A stretch of DNA of 64,000 nucleotides. Source: Nostocales cyanobacterium LEGE 11386. GTDB lineage: Bacteria > Cyanobacteriota > Cyanobacteriia > Cyanobacteriales > Nostocaceae. Of this stretch, positions 34,387 through 45,045 are shown in pieces; the stretch's first letter is position 1, and each line of letters begins with the position of its first letter. The DNA is taken from the NCBI GenBank assembly GCA_015207155.1, contig JADEXK010000004.1, positions 1-64,000 on the forward strand, given 5' to 3'. Both the position numbers and the translations under genes were made by a program. The notes below the pieces were generated by a model. It was given only the letters and a program-made list of their open reading frames with translations. It was not told where the DNA came from and did no database searches.

Positions 34387-36357
34387 CTAATCTATTGCCT
34401 CATAATCTGCCTGTGCTGTACTTTCATCATCAAAATCAAAGTTGAATTGTGGTATCAGTGTTCCATTCATAGGTTGTTCTAATTCCGAGGACAACAAGCT
34501 ATCTGAAACTTCTTCAACTTGATTAACTTCATTTCCATCTTGGTCGTTAGCTCGGTTGTATACATCAGCACCAATAGCAAACAAGGTCTGTTGGAAGTCA
34601 TCCAAGCGCTGTTGAAATTCTGTGAGCGAAATACCGGGATTAGTCATTACGGCTTGGAGTTGAGTAACTTTTTCATTGGCTAAAGCTTTCATCTGCTCAC
34701 CAATGAATTCAGCATTGTCCTTTAAGGTAGATTCATAACTGAACAACAGATTATCTGCTTGGTTTTTGAGATCAACCAGTTCTTTTCGTTTTCTGTCTTC
34801 TTCGGCAAATACTTCCGCTTCTTGCCGCATCCGTTCTACTTCGTTGGTACTTAAACCACCTGTATTAGTAATCCGAATACTCTGTTCCCGCCCAGTGCCT
34901 TTATCTTGGGCACTAACCTTGAGGATGCCGTTGACATCAATTTCAAAAGATACTTCTATTTGTGGGACACCACGGGGAGATGGGGGAATTCCTGCCAGCA
35001 GAAACTTACCTAAACTTTTGTTATCCCGTGCCATTGCCCTTTCTCCCTGGAGAACGTGAATTTCCACGGAGGTTTGTCCATCAACGGCAGTGGAAAAAAC
35101 TTGAGATTTGCTAGTAGGAATTGTCGTGTTACGTTCGATGATTTTGGTGAACACTTCTCCCAAAGTTTCAATTCCTAAGGAAAGGGGAGTGACATCTAAG
35201 AGCAGGAGATTATCAACTTCGCCACCCAGTACTCCTGCTTGAATAGCAGCTCCCAGCGCTACTGCTTCATCAGGGTTAATAGAACGATCTGGTGCTTTAC
35301 CATGAAAAAATTTGACCAGGGCATTTTGAACTGCGGGAATGCGAGTAGAACCACCTACTAAAATAATTCGATCTATGTCTTGTGGCTTGAGGTCTGCGTC
35401 CTTGAGAGCTTGAATCATCGGCTCGATGGTAGCTTCAATTAAACGCCCTGCCAATTCTTCAAATTTAGCACGGCTGAGTTCCGTCTCCAGATGCTTCGGC
35501 CCAGTCTCATCGGCAGTGATAAACGGCAAGTTTATGGAAGTACTTGCCATGCTGGAGAGTTCAATTTTTGCCTTTTCTGCTGCTTCCCTCAGGCGTTGCA
35601 GTGCCATCTTGTCAGTGGAGAGGTCGATTTTCTCTTGTTGCTGAAAGCGTTCAATCATCCAGCGCACGATGGCGTTATCAAAGTCGTCCCCACCTAAATG
35701 GTTGTTACCACAAGTGGCCTTAACTTCAAATACTCCATCCCCAAGTTGCAGGATAGAGACATCGAAGGTGCCACCTCCTAAATCAAATACTAAAATTAGC
35801 TGCTCTTGGTCTTGTTTTTCCAAACCAAAGGCTAAAGCCGCAGCAGTTGGTTCATTGATGATGCGTAAAACTTCTAATCCGGCAATAGTACCTGCATCTT
35901 TAGTGGCTTGTCTTTGAGCATCTGTGAAATATGCTGGTACGGTAATTACTGCCTGAGTAACAGTTTCACCCAAGAAATTTTCCGCATCCTGCTTGAGTTT
36001 TTGCAGAACCATAGCGGAAATTTCTTGAGGCGTGTAGTTTCGTCCGCGAATTTGGACATCAACAGTATCGTCTCGACCTTTAATACAGGTATAAGGTACG
36101 CGACTGCGTTCGATTTCAGTATCCTCCCAGCGACGACCGATAAATCGCTTGATACTGTAGATTGTGTTTTCAGCATTAGTTACGGCTTGGCGCTTTGCCA
36201 GCTGACCGACCAAGCGATCGCCACCCTTGCCAAATCCCACAATACTAGGTGTAGTACGTCCGCCTTCGGTGTTGGAGATCACAATCGGTTGACCACCTTC
36301 CAAAACGGCGACGCAACTGTTAGTAGTGCCTAAGTCGATCCCAATAACTTTTCCCAT
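34387..36357 (-). CDS. dnaK: Chaperone DnaK (Hsp70)
   Basis: 656 residues. ATPase signatures [26 protein letters not shown] and [13 protein letters not shown]; linker [19 protein letters not shown] leads into the peptide-binding domain and the helical lid. The C-terminal tail is acidic ([17 protein letters not shown]) and differs from the usual EEVD-like end, which separates this copy from other DnaK paralogues commonly present in cyanobacteria. The genomic order grpE-dnaK-dnaJ matches the dnaK2-type locus, the main stress chaperone. Confidence 0.97.
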   Translation of the reverse strand: MGKVIGIDLGTTNSCVAVLEGGQPIVISNTEGGRTTPSIVGFGKGGDRLVGQLAKRQAVTNAENTIYSIKRFIGRRWEDTEIERSRVPYTCIKGRDDTVDVQIRGRNYTPQEISAMVLQKLKQDAENFLGETVTQAVITVPAYFTDAQRQATKDAGTIAGLEVLRIINEPTAAALAFGLEKQDQEQLILVFDLGGGTFDVSILQLGDGVFEVKATCGNNHLGGDDFDNAIVRWMIERFQQQEKIDLSTDKMALQRLREAAEKAKIELSSMASTSINLPFITADETGPKHLETELSRAKFEELAGRLIEATIEPMIQALKDADLKPQDIDRIILVGGSTRIPAVQNALVKFFHGKAPDRSINPDEAVALGAAIQAGVLGGEVDNLLLLDVTPLSLGIETLGEVFTKIIERNTTIPTSKSQVFSTAVDGQTSVEIHVLQGERAMARDNKSLGKFLLAGIPPSPRGVPQIEVSFEIDVNGILKVSAQDKGTGREQSIRITNTGGLSTNEVERMRQEAEVFAEEDRKRKELVDLKNQADNLLFSYESTLKDNAEFIGEQMKALANEKVTQLQAVMTNPGISLTEFQQRLDDFQQTLFAIGADVYNRANDQDGNEVNQVEEVSDSLLSSELEQPMNGTLIPQFNFDFDDESTAQADYEAID

Positions 36358-36650
36358 ACGTACAGTATTTTTACTGAGTGCTTCTGCCGTGATATTTCGC
36401 GGACTATTTTTTGTATGGGCTAAAGCTTACAGCAACATCTGTGGAACTCCTCGTATGAGCAGTTGAAACACGGACGGTTGTATAAGGTTGGCTGTTTGAG
36501 AGAAAGTCGCACTCCAGATGCAAGCTGCTATTAAAAGGTGGGCTGCGAAAGTCCGGCAAACCGTCAACAGCCCTATCCTTGTTGAGATATGCGATGCTCG
36601 TCCTTACTAGAACCTAGGCACTTTTGGTTAATGAGGCGAGCAACTACAGT
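36358..36650. promoter_or_regulatory. Spacer grpE-dnaK
   Basis: 293 bases, no gene. It probably holds a separate dnaK promoter and leader. No CIRCE element was seen. Confidence 0.35.
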
Positions 36651-37397
36651 TTAACTGTCAGCTGGACTCGACTGATCTTCCTGTGCAGGTGGTGTGTCTT
36701 CCTTGGGAGCAGCCACCTTGACCATTGAATGGCGTAGCACGCGATCGCCCAAATAATATCCGCGTACTAACTCTTCTAACACTGTTCCTTCCGGATGTTC
36801 ATCCGTAGGTTCCCGCATAACTGCTTCATGGAGGTTAGGATCAAATTCTTGACCTTCCGGACGCATTGGTGATACACCTAAGCGCTTGAGGGAATCCACC
36901 AATTGTTTATAAACTCCTTGATAACTTTTGTGAATTGTCATCTCGCCGTCACTTTGTGGCTTGAGATGCGCTCGCGCCCGCTCAAAGTTATCGACAATGG
37001 GTAGCAATTCCAAGATTGTGTTACGTTTCACCAGCAAATCTAGCTCTTCTTTTTCTTTGCTGGTGCGTTTGCGGTAATTCTCAAAATCTGCCGCCATCCT
37101 CATGTATTGAGTGTTGCGGTCTTCCAGCTGCGCTTTCAGGGACTCAATTTGTTGAGTCAATTCTGCCAAAGCAGCCGTCTCTACTTCAGTCTTCTCAGTC
37201 GCAGCGACGCCATTTTCTGGTGTAAGTGCCGTATCTTCCGATACATTGGTTGGGGTTGTCACTTGCTCAGTAACCTCGCTACCAGATTCGTTGGAGTTTA
37301 TTTGGGCTGGGGAGTCGCTCTTCATTACTTGCTTTACCTCTGTTGGTTCACCCAATTGCTGGCTTATATTGTTTACCTGTTTATTTTCGTCCATCAT
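36651..37397 (-). CDS. grpE: Nucleotide exchange factor GrpE
   Basis: 248 residues. A long acidic, probably disordered N-terminus (about 1-70), the coiled coil [35 protein letters not shown], then the head: [28 protein letters not shown] and [39 protein letters not shown]. It releases ADP from DnaK. First gene of the chaperone block. Confidence 0.96.
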   Translation of the reverse strand: MMDENKQVNNISQQLGEPTEVKQVMKSDSPAQINSNESGSEVTEQVTTPTNVSEDTALTPENGVAATEKTEVETAALAELTQQIESLKAQLEDRNTQYMRMAADFENYRKRTSKEKEELDLLVKRNTILELLPIVDNFERARAHLKPQSDGEMTIHKSYQGVYKQLVDSLKRLGVSPMRPEGQEFDPNLHEAVMREPTDEHPEGTVLEELVRGYYLGDRVLRHSMVKVAAPKEDTPPAQEDQSSPADS

Positions 37398-37785
37398 GGT
37401 CTACTCGTCCCAGATTGTGTTTATGGCAGTACGTCACCACAGCTTACAACTGAGGCTAATTTTGTTGCTGACATTTTCCTGGAAGTAATGTCACGTTTTC
37501 ATTATTGTGACAAATGGTGAACACGTTAGCGTAGACTACCTGGGGACGGTATCCCGAACGAGTAGGGTAACACCAGGAGTAAGCCTTTGGGAAGAGTGGC
37601 GTTTCATCTTACTCAGTGCTGAGTGCTGAGTGCTGAGTCAGAAGAAGAGGAAGGAATTACCTGCGGGGTCTTCAATTTTTAATTCCCTGAAGGGGCTGAC
37701 CTAAATTTACTCAGTGTCAATGAAAATTCTCTGCCCCAGGCTGGGAATACTTTAATCAGAGGTTTTCCCTACTCATTGCTCACCT
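37398..37785. promoter_or_regulatory. Divergent spacer grpE / pilB
   Basis: 388 bases. It holds an STRR at 37614-37640 and promoters for both directions, not resolved by eye. Confidence 0.35.
37614..37640. repeat. STRR: GAGTGCT units
   Basis: cagtgct gagtgct gagtgct gagtca; the same unit as in mutS2 and at 7288 and 28763. Confidence 0.85.
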
Positions 37786-39801
37786 ATGACTTACTCGTCA
37801 CCACAACGGCGCAGTACCGCTCTAACTACAAGAACAGAGTTTTCGCCCTTCGGCAATAAGCTAGTACAGTCTGGCTATGTCAACAATGAACAGATGCGGC
37901 AAGCGCTGATTGAAAGTCGTAAATCTGGCATACCCTTGACGGAAGTACTGGAGTCAATCACCGGGCGACAACTATCACCTGAGTTTCTCCGGCAGTACAA
38001 GAAACAGCAGCTATTTGAACTTAAAATATTATACGGCGTTGAGTTCCTTGATCCGGAAGTCAACGATATTGGCAACACGAATGTGGGGAACCTAATTGAA
38101 ACCCTGATTCCGGCAGATATCTGTCGTCGTCATCGCTTGGTACCACTATCAAAAAATGAGTCCCAAAACCCGCCCTGTCTTCTGGTGGCAATGGTTGATC
38201 CGGATAATTTAGAAGCTTCCGATGACCTCAACCGGATCTTGCGCCCCCAAGGCTTGGCATTGCAGCGCATGGTAATTACCCAGGAAGATTACCAACAGCT
38301 AATTAACCAATACTTAGATGATTTGGCTGTGCGGCAGAAGCACCTGGAACAACAAAAATTTACAGATATCAATCAAGATTTAGAAAATCTTGGTAATCTC
38401 GACCTAGAAGATGCCCCAGAAGATATGGAGGCTGACTTAGGGGCAGCAATGAAGGGTGCGGAAGATGCCCCGGTGATCAACCTTGTCAACAGAATTCTGG
38501 CTAAAGCTTTACATGAAGGGGTTTCAGATATTCACGTCGAACCACAGGAAGAAAACTTACGCATTCGTTTTCGCAAAGATGGCGTGTTGCGTGAAGCTTT
38601 TGATCCCCTACCGAAAAAAATCGTGCCTGCGGTCACAGCTCGATTTAAAATCATCTCTAATCTAGATATTGCCGAACGACGCTTACCCCAGGATGGACGT
38701 ATCCGGCGTATGTTCGAGGGACGTAAGGTGGACTTCCGTGTAAATACTTTGCCTAGTCGGTATGGGGAAAAGATAGTACTACGGATTTTGGATAACTCCG
38801 CCACTCAATTGGGATTGAATAAGTTAATTACCGATCCTGAAACGCTGCAAATTGTCCAGGAAATGGTTAGCCGCCCCTTTGGTTTAATTTTGGTGACAGG
38901 CCCCACAGGTTCTGGTAAAACCACATCGCTGTATTCTGCGTTAGCAGAAAAGAACTCACCGGGAATCAATATTAGTACGGTCGAAGACCCCATTGAGTAC
39001 AGTTTGCCAGGGATTACTCAAGTACAGGTAATTCGGGAAAAAGGACTAGATTTTGCTACGGCATTGCGGGCTTTTTTGCGGCAAGATCCAGATGTGTTGC
39101 TAGTGGGTGAAACGCGGGATAAGGAAACAGCAAAAACCGCGATTGAGGCTGCTTTAACAGGTCACTTAGTATTAACTACTTTACACACTAATGATGCCCC
39201 TGGTGCGATCGCTCGTCTGGGAGAAATGGGTATTGAACCGTTCATGGTTTCTAGTTCTTTGATTGGTGTGTTGGCACAACGTTTGGTGCGGCGTGTATGT
39301 TCTGACTGTCGCATTCCCTATACTCCCACAACCGAAGAACTGGCTCGCTATGGTTTATCAGCTTCCCAAGATGTAGGCGTAACTTTTTACAAAGCTAATA
39401 CTTTGACATTAGAAGAACTGACGGAAGCAAAAGCCAAAAATCAGCAAGTTTGCCCAACTTGTAGTGGCTCTGGTTACAAAGGACGCTGTGGTGTTTATGA
39501 AGTTATGCGAGTTACAGAAAATCTGCAAACCTTAATCAACCAAGAAGCACCAACAGAACGTATTAAGGAAGTAGCAGTAGAAGAGGGTATGAAAACCTTG
39601 CTGGCATACAGCCTCGACTTAGTCCGTCAAGGTGCTACCACCCTGGAAGAAGTAGAACGGGTGACCTTTACCGATACCGGTTTGGAAGCAGAGTTAAAAG
39701 CTAAACGCAAGAGCGGTCTTACTTGTCGGACTTGTAGCGCCGAATTACAACCGGAATGGCTAGATTGTCCCTACTGTATGACACCTCGATTTCAAGATTA
39801 G
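37786..39801 (+). CDS. pilB: Type IV pilus assembly ATPase PilB
   Basis: 671 residues, GspE family. N-terminal MshEN-type domain (FGNKLVQSGYVNNEQMRQALIESRKSGIPL), an acidic linker, then the motor: Walker A GPTGSGKTTS, Asp box STVEDPIEY, Walker B DPDVLLVGETRD, His box TGHLVLTTLHTND. Zinc-binding cysteines lie in CSDC and CPTCSGSGYKGRCGVYEV. A second C-terminal zinc ribbon (CRTCSAELQPEWLDCPYC) is a cyanobacterial addition. It powers pilus extension (twitching, DNA uptake, hormogonium motility). pilT and pilC follow closely. Confidence 0.96.
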   Translation: MTYSSPQRRSTALTTRTEFSPFGNKLVQSGYVNNEQMRQALIESRKSGIPLTEVLESITGRQLSPEFLRQYKKQQLFELKILYGVEFLDPEVNDIGNTNVGNLIETLIPADICRRHRLVPLSKNESQNPPCLLVAMVDPDNLEASDDLNRILRPQGLALQRMVITQEDYQQLINQYLDDLAVRQKHLEQQKFTDINQDLENLGNLDLEDAPEDMEADLGAAMKGAEDAPVINLVNRILAKALHEGVSDIHVEPQEENLRIRFRKDGVLREAFDPLPKKIVPAVTARFKIISNLDIAERRLPQDGRIRRMFEGRKVDFRVNTLPSRYGEKIVLRILDNSATQLGLNKLITDPETLQIVQEMVSRPFGLILVTGPTGSGKTTSLYSALAEKNSPGINISTVEDPIEYSLPGITQVQVIREKGLDFATALRAFLRQDPDVLLVGETRDKETAKTAIEAALTGHLVLTTLHTNDAPGAIARLGEMGIEPFMVSSSLIGVLAQRLVRRVCSDCRIPYTPTTEELARYGLSASQDVGVTFYKANTLTLEELTEAKAKNQQVCPTCSGSGYKGRCGVYEVMRVTENLQTLINQEAPTERIKEVAVEEGMKTLLAYSLDLVRQGATTLEEVERVTFTDTGLEAELKAKRKSGLTCRTCSAELQPEWLDCPYCMTPRFQD

Positions 39802-39847
39802 TCATGCAATTTTGGATTTTGAATTGAAAAATTGAGGTCAAAAAACT

Positions 39848-40975
39848 ATGGAAATGATGATTGAAGACTTAATGGAACAGATGATTGAAATGGGTGGTTC
39901 GGATTTGCATTTATCCGCAGGTTTGCCTCCCTACTTTCGCATCAGTGGCAAACTCACTCCCATAGGCGACGAAGTATTGAGTGCAGACCAGTGTCAAAGA
40001 CTGATTTTTAGTATGCTCAACAACACCCAGCGTAAAACCCTAGAGCAAACCTGGGAGTTGGATTGTTCTTATGGTGTTAAAGGTTTAGCTCGTTTCCGGG
40101 TGAACGTCTATAAAGAACGTGGTGCTTATGCTGCTTGTTTACGGGCACTAAGTTCTAAAATTCCTAATTTTGAAAAATTAGGTTTGCCAGATGTGGTGCG
40201 GGAAATGTCAGAAAAGCCCAGAGGATTAATTTTGGTAACAGGCCCCACAGGTTCAGGCAAAACAACTACCCTAGCGGCAATGATTGACTTGATTAACCGC
40301 ACCAAAGCCGAGCATATTCTCACGGTAGAAGACCCGATTGAATTTGTTTACGAACCGATTAAAAGCTTAGTCCACCAACGACAACTAGGTGAAGATACCA
40401 AGAGTTTTGCTAATGCTTTGAAAGCAGCTCTACGGGAAGATCCAGATATTATTCTCGTGGGGGAGATGCGTGATTTAGAAACGATTTCTTTGGCTATTTC
40501 AGCTGCGGAAACAGGACACTTAGTATTTGGTACTTTGCACACCAGTTCTGCTGCACAGACAGTTGACCGGATTATCGACGTTTTTCCCCATGAAAAACAA
40601 ACTCAAGTGCGAGTGCAGTTATCTAATTCTTTAGTAGCTGTGTTTAGCCAAACCTTGGTAACTAAGAAAAATCCCAAACCTGGTGAATTCGGTCGAGTGA
40701 TGGCTCAAGAAATTCTCATCGTCACTCCTGCTATTTCTAACTTGATTCGCGAAGGTAAAACATCGCAAATTTACTCGGCTATCCAGACTGGCGGCAAATT
40801 GGGAATGCAAACTTTAGAAAAGGTTTTAGCCGATTTATACAAAGCTGGAACTATTTCTTTTGAAGCGGCGATGTCGAAGACTTCTAAGCCAGATGAGATC
40901 CAACGTCTCATTGGTACGGCTGCGCCACCAGCAGGTGCCAGACCTGGCGCTAATGGGGCTGTCAGAGCGCATTAA
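39848..40975 (+). CDS. pilT: Pilus retraction ATPase PilT
   Basis: 375 residues. N-terminal GGSDLHLSAGLPPYFRISGKL, Walker A GPTGSGKTTTLAAMIDLIN, VEDPIEFVYEP, DPDIILVGEMRDLETI, and the C-terminal retraction motif AISNLIREGKTSQIYSAIQTG that marks PilT rather than PilB. It disassembles pilin into the membrane. It lies 46 bases after pilB, in the same operon. Confidence 0.96.
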   Translation: MEMMIEDLMEQMIEMGGSDLHLSAGLPPYFRISGKLTPIGDEVLSADQCQRLIFSMLNNTQRKTLEQTWELDCSYGVKGLARFRVNVYKERGAYAACLRALSSKIPNFEKLGLPDVVREMSEKPRGLILVTGPTGSGKTTTLAAMIDLINRTKAEHILTVEDPIEFVYEPIKSLVHQRQLGEDTKSFANALKAALREDPDIILVGEMRDLETISLAISAAETGHLVFGTLHTSSAAQTVDRIIDVFPHEKQTQVRVQLSNSLVAVFSQTLVTKKNPKPGEFGRVMAQEILIVTPAISNLIREGKTSQIYSAIQTGGKLGMQTLEKVLADLYKAGTISFEAAMSKTSKPDEIQRLIGTAAPPAGARPGANGAVRAH

Positions 40976-41067
40976 ATTTTGACCGAATTTTAGATTTTAG
41001 ATTTAGTCAATCTAAGATCCAAACTTCTGTAACTCTTACAATTATCTAATTTTGAATTACTTAATCC

Positions 41068-42288
41068 ATGCCAACATACGTTGCTCGTATTCGGGATTCC
41101 CAAGGCAAATCTCGAAAGGAAAAAATTGTTGCAGAATCCTTGTCACAAGCTCGCACTAATCTAAGACAGCAGGGTTTTGTTATCCAAGACTTGAAGCAGT
41201 CTCAAAGTCTTGGTAGCTTTGATTTGAAGAACCTGGAGACCGCACTTGCTAAAGTTTCTGTTAAAGATAAAGCAGTCTTTTCTAGGCAATTCGCTGCTTT
41301 GGTGAATGCAGGTGTAGCGATTGTCAGAAGTTTAGGTGTACTTTCCGAACAGTGTAGTAATCCTAAATTGAAAAAAGCACTGATTGACATTAGTAATGAT
41401 GTTCAAAGTGGCATGAATCTTTCAGATTCAATGCGTAAACATCCTGAATGCTTTGATGGTTTATATGTCAGTATGATTCAGGCTGGTGAAGTCGGTGGTG
41501 TTTTAGATGAAGTGCTAAACAGGTTGGCTAAGTTATTAGAGGATGTTGCTAGATTACAAAACCAAATTAAAGCAGCATTATCTTATCCTGTAGTTGTGGG
41601 GGTTTTAGCAACCGGCATCTTTGTGGGGATGACTGTTTTTCTCATTCCCATTTTTGCCAAAATTTTTACAGAATTAGGCACGGAGTTGCCAGCACTCACT
41701 CAATTCTTGATGGCTTGTAGTGAAATATTGAGAAGTTGGCGGGTTTTAGTTGTTATCGGTATTTTAATAGCATTTGGAATTGCTTATAAGCAATATTACA
41801 AAACACCCGTTGGTCGCATTACTATTGATCGTCTTTCTCTCAAAATGCCCTTGTTTGGTGACTTGATTCAAAAATCATCGGTAGCCCGATTTAGTCGCAC
41901 TTTCGGCGCTCTGACTCGTTCAGGTGTGCCAATTCTTACTTGTTTGGAAATTGTTCGGGATACATCAGGAAACCAAGTTGTTGCTAACGCCATAGATGCA
42001 GCACGCGCAGAAATTCAACAGGGAGGAATGATTAGTCTTGCTTTGCAGAAAGATCAGGTTTTTCCGGTGATGGCAATTCAGATGATTAGCATTGGTGAAG
42101 AAACTGGTGAATTAGATGCCATGTTGATGAAAATTGCTGATTTCTATGAAGATGAAGTGGAGCAAGCAGTTAAAGCGCTAACCAGTGTTTTGGAACCACT
42201 GATGATTGTGGTTTTAGGGGGTATGGTGGGCACGATTTTGTTAGCGATGTATTTGCCTATGTTTAAAGTATTTGAAACTTTGGGCTAG
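41068..42288 (+). CDS. pilC: Type IV pilus inner-membrane platform protein PilC
   Basis: 406 residues, GspF family. Two repeated T2SSF domains: FSRQFAALVNAGVAIVRSL (about 70-90) and FSRTFGALTRSGVPILTCLEI (about 275-295), each followed by a hydrophobic span (YPVVVGVLATGIFVGMTVFLI; VLEPLMIVVLGGMVGTILLAMYLPMF at the end). It couples the motors to pilin assembly. Third gene of pilB-pilT-pilC. Confidence 0.95.
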   Translation: MPTYVARIRDSQGKSRKEKIVAESLSQARTNLRQQGFVIQDLKQSQSLGSFDLKNLETALAKVSVKDKAVFSRQFAALVNAGVAIVRSLGVLSEQCSNPKLKKALIDISNDVQSGMNLSDSMRKHPECFDGLYVSMIQAGEVGGVLDEVLNRLAKLLEDVARLQNQIKAALSYPVVVGVLATGIFVGMTVFLIPIFAKIFTELGTELPALTQFLMACSEILRSWRVLVVIGILIAFGIAYKQYYKTPVGRITIDRLSLKMPLFGDLIQKSSVARFSRTFGALTRSGVPILTCLEIVRDTSGNQVVANAIDAARAEIQQGGMISLALQKDQVFPVMAIQMISIGEETGELDAMLMKIADFYEDEVEQAVKALTSVLEPLMIVVLGGMVGTILLAMYLPMFKVFETLG

Positions 42289-42310
42289 GTGATGAGAATG
42301 GATGAGTTAT

Positions 42311-42342
42311 GAGTTAGGAATTAAAATTTTAATTCCTAACTC
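42311..42342. terminator. Perfect 32-bp palindrome after pilC
   Basis: gagttaggaattaaaa (42311-42326) is followed directly by its exact complement ttttaattcctaactc (42327-42342). In RNA the middle AAAATTTT would form the loop and a 12-14-bp stem. It begins 23 bases after the pilC stop codon, so it may act as terminator or 3' RNA-stability structure; there is no classic T-run. A repeat-derived origin is also possible. Confidence 0.55.
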
Positions 42343-42449
42343 TATAGAATTTAAAATTTAAGATTTTGTTTGCAATCCCAATACGAATTAGTATTTGAGG
42401 ACTGAAGTCCTCACTACAAACTTTTAATGATTTCTTATTTAAATGAATT

Positions 42450-43007
42450 ATGGTTGTGCAAAAATTTCACTATGAAGCAAGCTTGGCAGAGTATAGCAAT
42501 AATTTGGCTGCGATCGCTCTACTAAAGCAACACCGACCATATTTGGAAATGATTCCCAGTCTGCGCCGTCCAGATGAAAGTGTCATCACCATTCCTTTGC
42601 CTATTGTCCGCTTCCGCAGCACTGCAACGACAGATTCACAGGCGATTCGCTTACCCTGTGATGTGGCTATTTTGATGTGTGATCCAGAGTGGAAAATTAA
42701 AACTGGTGCAGAAATTCTCGTCTTTATTCACCGTCCTCATGAAGATTTTTCTGATTTGTTAGGACGTTGGCGACAAACTCAGGTTTCGCTGGATAAAGAC
42801 TATGAGTGGTTAATGCCTCCTCGCCACAGTCATATTTTAAGTGAAGGGGCTAATACCATATATCCGTTGTTTGTGATTTTTGGTGAAACATCAGAACGCA
42901 TCCAACGAGGACTTGTGGGAGCAGAACTGCCATTTATTATGCAAACACCAGAGTTACTGCTAGAAGAAAATTCCGACTCTTATTTTTCCGAAATTCCACC
43001 AGTGTAA
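42450..43007 (+). CDS. Conserved cyanobacterial protein, function unknown
   Basis: 185 residues, soluble, with an alpha/beta pattern: LAAIALLKQHRPYLEMIPSLRRPDESVITIPLPIVRFRS, AILMCDPEWKIKTGAEILVFIHRPHEDF, WLMPPRHSHILSEGANTIYPLFVIFGE. No catalytic motif, signal or membrane segment is seen. It is upstream of a bidirectional terminator. I do not recognise a named family. It could belong to the pilus operon by position, but 160 bases and the palindrome separate it from pilC. Confidence 0.65.
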   Translation: MVVQKFHYEASLAEYSNNLAAIALLKQHRPYLEMIPSLRRPDESVITIPLPIVRFRSTATTDSQAIRLPCDVAILMCDPEWKIKTGAEILVFIHRPHEDFSDLLGRWRQTQVSLDKDYEWLMPPRHSHILSEGANTIYPLFVIFGETSERIQRGLVGAELPFIMQTPELLLEENSDSYFSEIPPV

Positions 43008-43021
43008 CTCAACGAAAAAAT

Positions 43022-43058
43022 AAAAATGCCAAAAGAAGAATTTCCCTGGCATTTTTAT
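43022..43058. terminator. Bidirectional terminator
   Basis: aaaaatgcca (43022-43031) pairs exactly with tggcattttt (43047-43056). The A- and T-runs on the two sides let it work for both convergent genes (42450-43007 and 43076-44080). Confidence 0.88.
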
Positions 43059-43075
43059 TTGTTTATGCTGAATTT

Positions 43076-44080
43076 TTAATTCACAAATTGGGGCATAATT
43101 TCAGCAGCAGTAAATATTCCATAAATACCGCGCTGGTGTAATTGCCTACCAGCTTTGAGATAACCAAAGGCAGGGCCGCAGACATTAGCTGCCATGCTGG
43201 TTTCATCTCCCAAAGTAAAGGTATGGGTAGAAATTTTCCCTTCAAAGGTGCGTCCTGTAACCTTAACATTGGTGCTGAGGGGCTTTTTGGGATTGCGAGT
43301 ATCGACTACACCACCAACAGTAACGCGATCGCGCGCACAAATGCCGGCAAATTCTAACATCACGTCATCGGCGTGTTCCATATTCTCTAAAGTCAGTACG
43401 CCATTAGTTTTATCTAGCAGGGCTTCTACCTCTGCGTCAGTCATTGCCTTGGCAGTTTCCACTGTGTAACCTGGCATATGGCCAATATCTTCCCGAACTG
43501 TAGCGCGGTAAGCTTCCCAGTTAGCAATACCTACACCAAAGGTAATTTCTACTTTGTGAATTTCGGCGTAGCTTTGAGCTGCTAAAGCGGCCGCAGCTGT
43601 TAATAGTCCAGGTGTCGCACCACATCCTGACATGTAGGTAATTCCGGCTGCTTGTAATTCTTCTTTCATCGCTAAGAGTTGTTCTACGGCACTAGTGCGT
43701 TTAATGGCATCTACTAGCACACCCTGCCAACCGGATTTGATAAATTCTTGGGCGACTGAGGGGATAAAGTCATTCGGCAGGTTAGGTAATGCGAGAAAAT
43801 ACCCATCTACAGGCTGACTGGTAGCGATTAAATCTTGAATGCTGTTATTGCTTAATGTGCCAACTGGTTCTAGATAACCAACAGAACTTTGAGATTGGTA
43901 AGTTTTAATGCATTGTTCAGTATTTAAACCTTCAGTAGAGTATGCGTAGCCTTTTTGGTCTGCGGCTGCAACTAAGATCATTTCCCGTTTACCGGCGAGG
44001 ACTTTAGCGGCTGCTTGTCCGAGTCCGCCAAAACCCAGGACTCCGACGCGAATTATTTTGTTGCTTGGTTGTGTATTCAT
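43076..44080 (-). CDS. NAD(P)-binding oxidoreductase, saccharopine dehydrogenase-like
   Basis: 334 residues. Rossmann start [18 protein letters not shown] (about 11-28), [12 protein letters not shown], then [10 protein letters not shown] and [22 protein letters not shown], which resembles the catalytic part of saccharopine dehydrogenase-like or homoserine-dehydrogenase-like reductases. The C-terminal part ([27 protein letters not shown]) is a beta-rich substrate domain. The substrate is unknown. It ends at the bidirectional terminator. Confidence 0.82.
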   Translation of the reverse strand: MNTQPSNKIIRVGVLGFGGLGQAAAKVLAGKREMILVAAADQKGYAYSTEGLNTEQCIKTYQSQSSVGYLEPVGTLSNNSIQDLIATSQPVDGYFLALPNLPNDFIPSVAQEFIKSGWQGVLVDAIKRTSAVEQLLAMKEELQAAGITYMSGCGATPGLLTAAAALAAQSYAEIHKVEITFGVGIANWEAYRATVREDIGHMPGYTVETAKAMTDAEVEALLDKTNGVLTLENMEHADDVMLEFAGICARDRVTVGGVVDTRNPKKPLSTNVKVTGRTFEGKISTHTFTLGDETSMAANVCGPAFGYLKAGRQLHQRGIYGIFTAAEIMPQFVN

Positions 44081-44299
44081 AGTTATTTGTGGCGTTGTGT
44101 TAACAGCTATAAAGGTTAATTATGCTCCATTATCCTTGGTTTGTTAGCTGAATAATGGTTTTTTTTACCAGAATATTTTGCTGATTTGAGCTTGACTACA
44201 AAGACGGTGATGTTTAGATTACAATTATGGAACTTACGCCTTGACAGAAAATACTAAATATGGGTAAGAAGCTGAGGTTTTCAAACCTGATTTTTCATT

Positions 44300-44719
44300 A
44301 TGCCAGCTAGAGACATCTATCACAGCACCGTAAAAAACGCACTTATCAAAGATGGCTGGAAAATTCTCTATGACCCTTTACGCATTCGTTTAGCGAGAGG
44401 TAAAAATCTATTTGTTGATTTAGGTGCAGAAAGATTACTAGCAGCAGAACGAGAAACAGAAAAAATAGCTGTTGAAGTGAAAAGTTTTACTCGTCCCTCG
44501 GATATGAAAGATTTGGAAGAAGCTGTTGGTCAATTTGTTTTGTATGAGCATTTATTAGCGCGTTATTATCCTGAATATAAATTATTTCTGGCTGTGAGTG
44601 AAAGCACTTGTAAAACAGTTTTTGAAGAAGAAGCTGGTCAAACGTTAATTGAAGATGGCGTTATTCGTTTATTTAGCTTCGATACTCAACAGGAGGTAAT
44701 TGTGAGATGGATTTCTTAA
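44300..44719 (+). CDS. xisH: XisH-family protein (fdxN element excision controlling factor type)
   Basis: 139 residues. MPARDIYHSTVKNALIKDGWKI at the start is diagnostic. The segment FVDLGAER...EKIAVEVKSF carries the D-x(n)-ExK pattern of the PD-(D/E)XK nuclease fold (Asp about 40; Glu-Val-Lys about 59-61). The first XisH was found with XisF and XisI as needed for excision of the fdxN element in heterocyst formation, but many copies occur without any such element. It overlaps xisI by 13 bases. The biochemical role is not established. Confidence 0.92.
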   Translation: MPARDIYHSTVKNALIKDGWKILYDPLRIRLARGKNLFVDLGAERLLAAERETEKIAVEVKSFTRPSDMKDLEEAVGQFVLYEHLLARYYPEYKLFLAVSESTCKTVFEEEAGQTLIEDGVIRLFSFDTQQEVIVRWIS

Positions 44720-45045
44720 TTAATCAATATCGTCATATTATTAAAAGAGTTCTTGAAGACTATGCTGATTTTATTGGTAATGATGAAGAAGTTAAAATTG
44801 ATCTGGTGTTAGATGAAAAAAATGATCATTATTTATTAGTTGAGTCAGGCTGGAAAAATGGTTATCGAATCTATGGCACTTTATTACATATTGATTTGAT
44901 TGACCATAAACTCTGGATTCAACATGATGGCACAGAAGAGGGAATTGCTAATGATTTAGTTGCTGCGGGAATACCAAAAGCACATATTATTTTAGGTTTT
45001 AAATCTCCCGAAATTCGGAAATATACAGAATTTGCTGTTTCTTGA
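44707..45045 (+). CDS. xisI: XisI-family protein
   Basis: 112 residues. The family start MDFLINQYRHIIKRVLEDYADF, then the beta sheet KIDLVLDEKNDHYLLVESGWKNGYRIYGTLLHIDLID and KLWIQHDGTEEGIANDLVAAGIPKAHIILGFKSPEIRKYTEFAV. Always coupled to XisH; the pair behaves in genome distribution like a two-gene selfish or defence module. The start lies inside the end of xisH. No excision recombinase (XisF) is seen in this window. Confidence 0.93.
   Translation: MDFLINQYRHIIKRVLEDYADFIGNDEEVKIDLVLDEKNDHYLLVESGWKNGYRIYGTLLHIDLIDHKLWIQHDGTEEGIANDLVAAGIPKAHIILGFKSPEIRKYTEFAVS

Noticed and set aside
35908..36333. 141-codon plus frame opposite dnaK
   Set aside because: Antisense shadow of dnaK.
36358..36650. 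Heat-shock operator (CIRCE) before dnaK or grpE
   Set aside because: No TTAGCACTC/GAGTGCTAA pair was found. The gagtgct units at 37614 belong to an STRR.
37107..37520. 137-codon plus frame opposite grpE and its leader
   Set aside because: Antisense shadow; no start signal.
44300..45045. A complete fdxN-type excision element
   Set aside because: No site-specific recombinase and no nif gene is present; only the XisH and XisI factors are seen.
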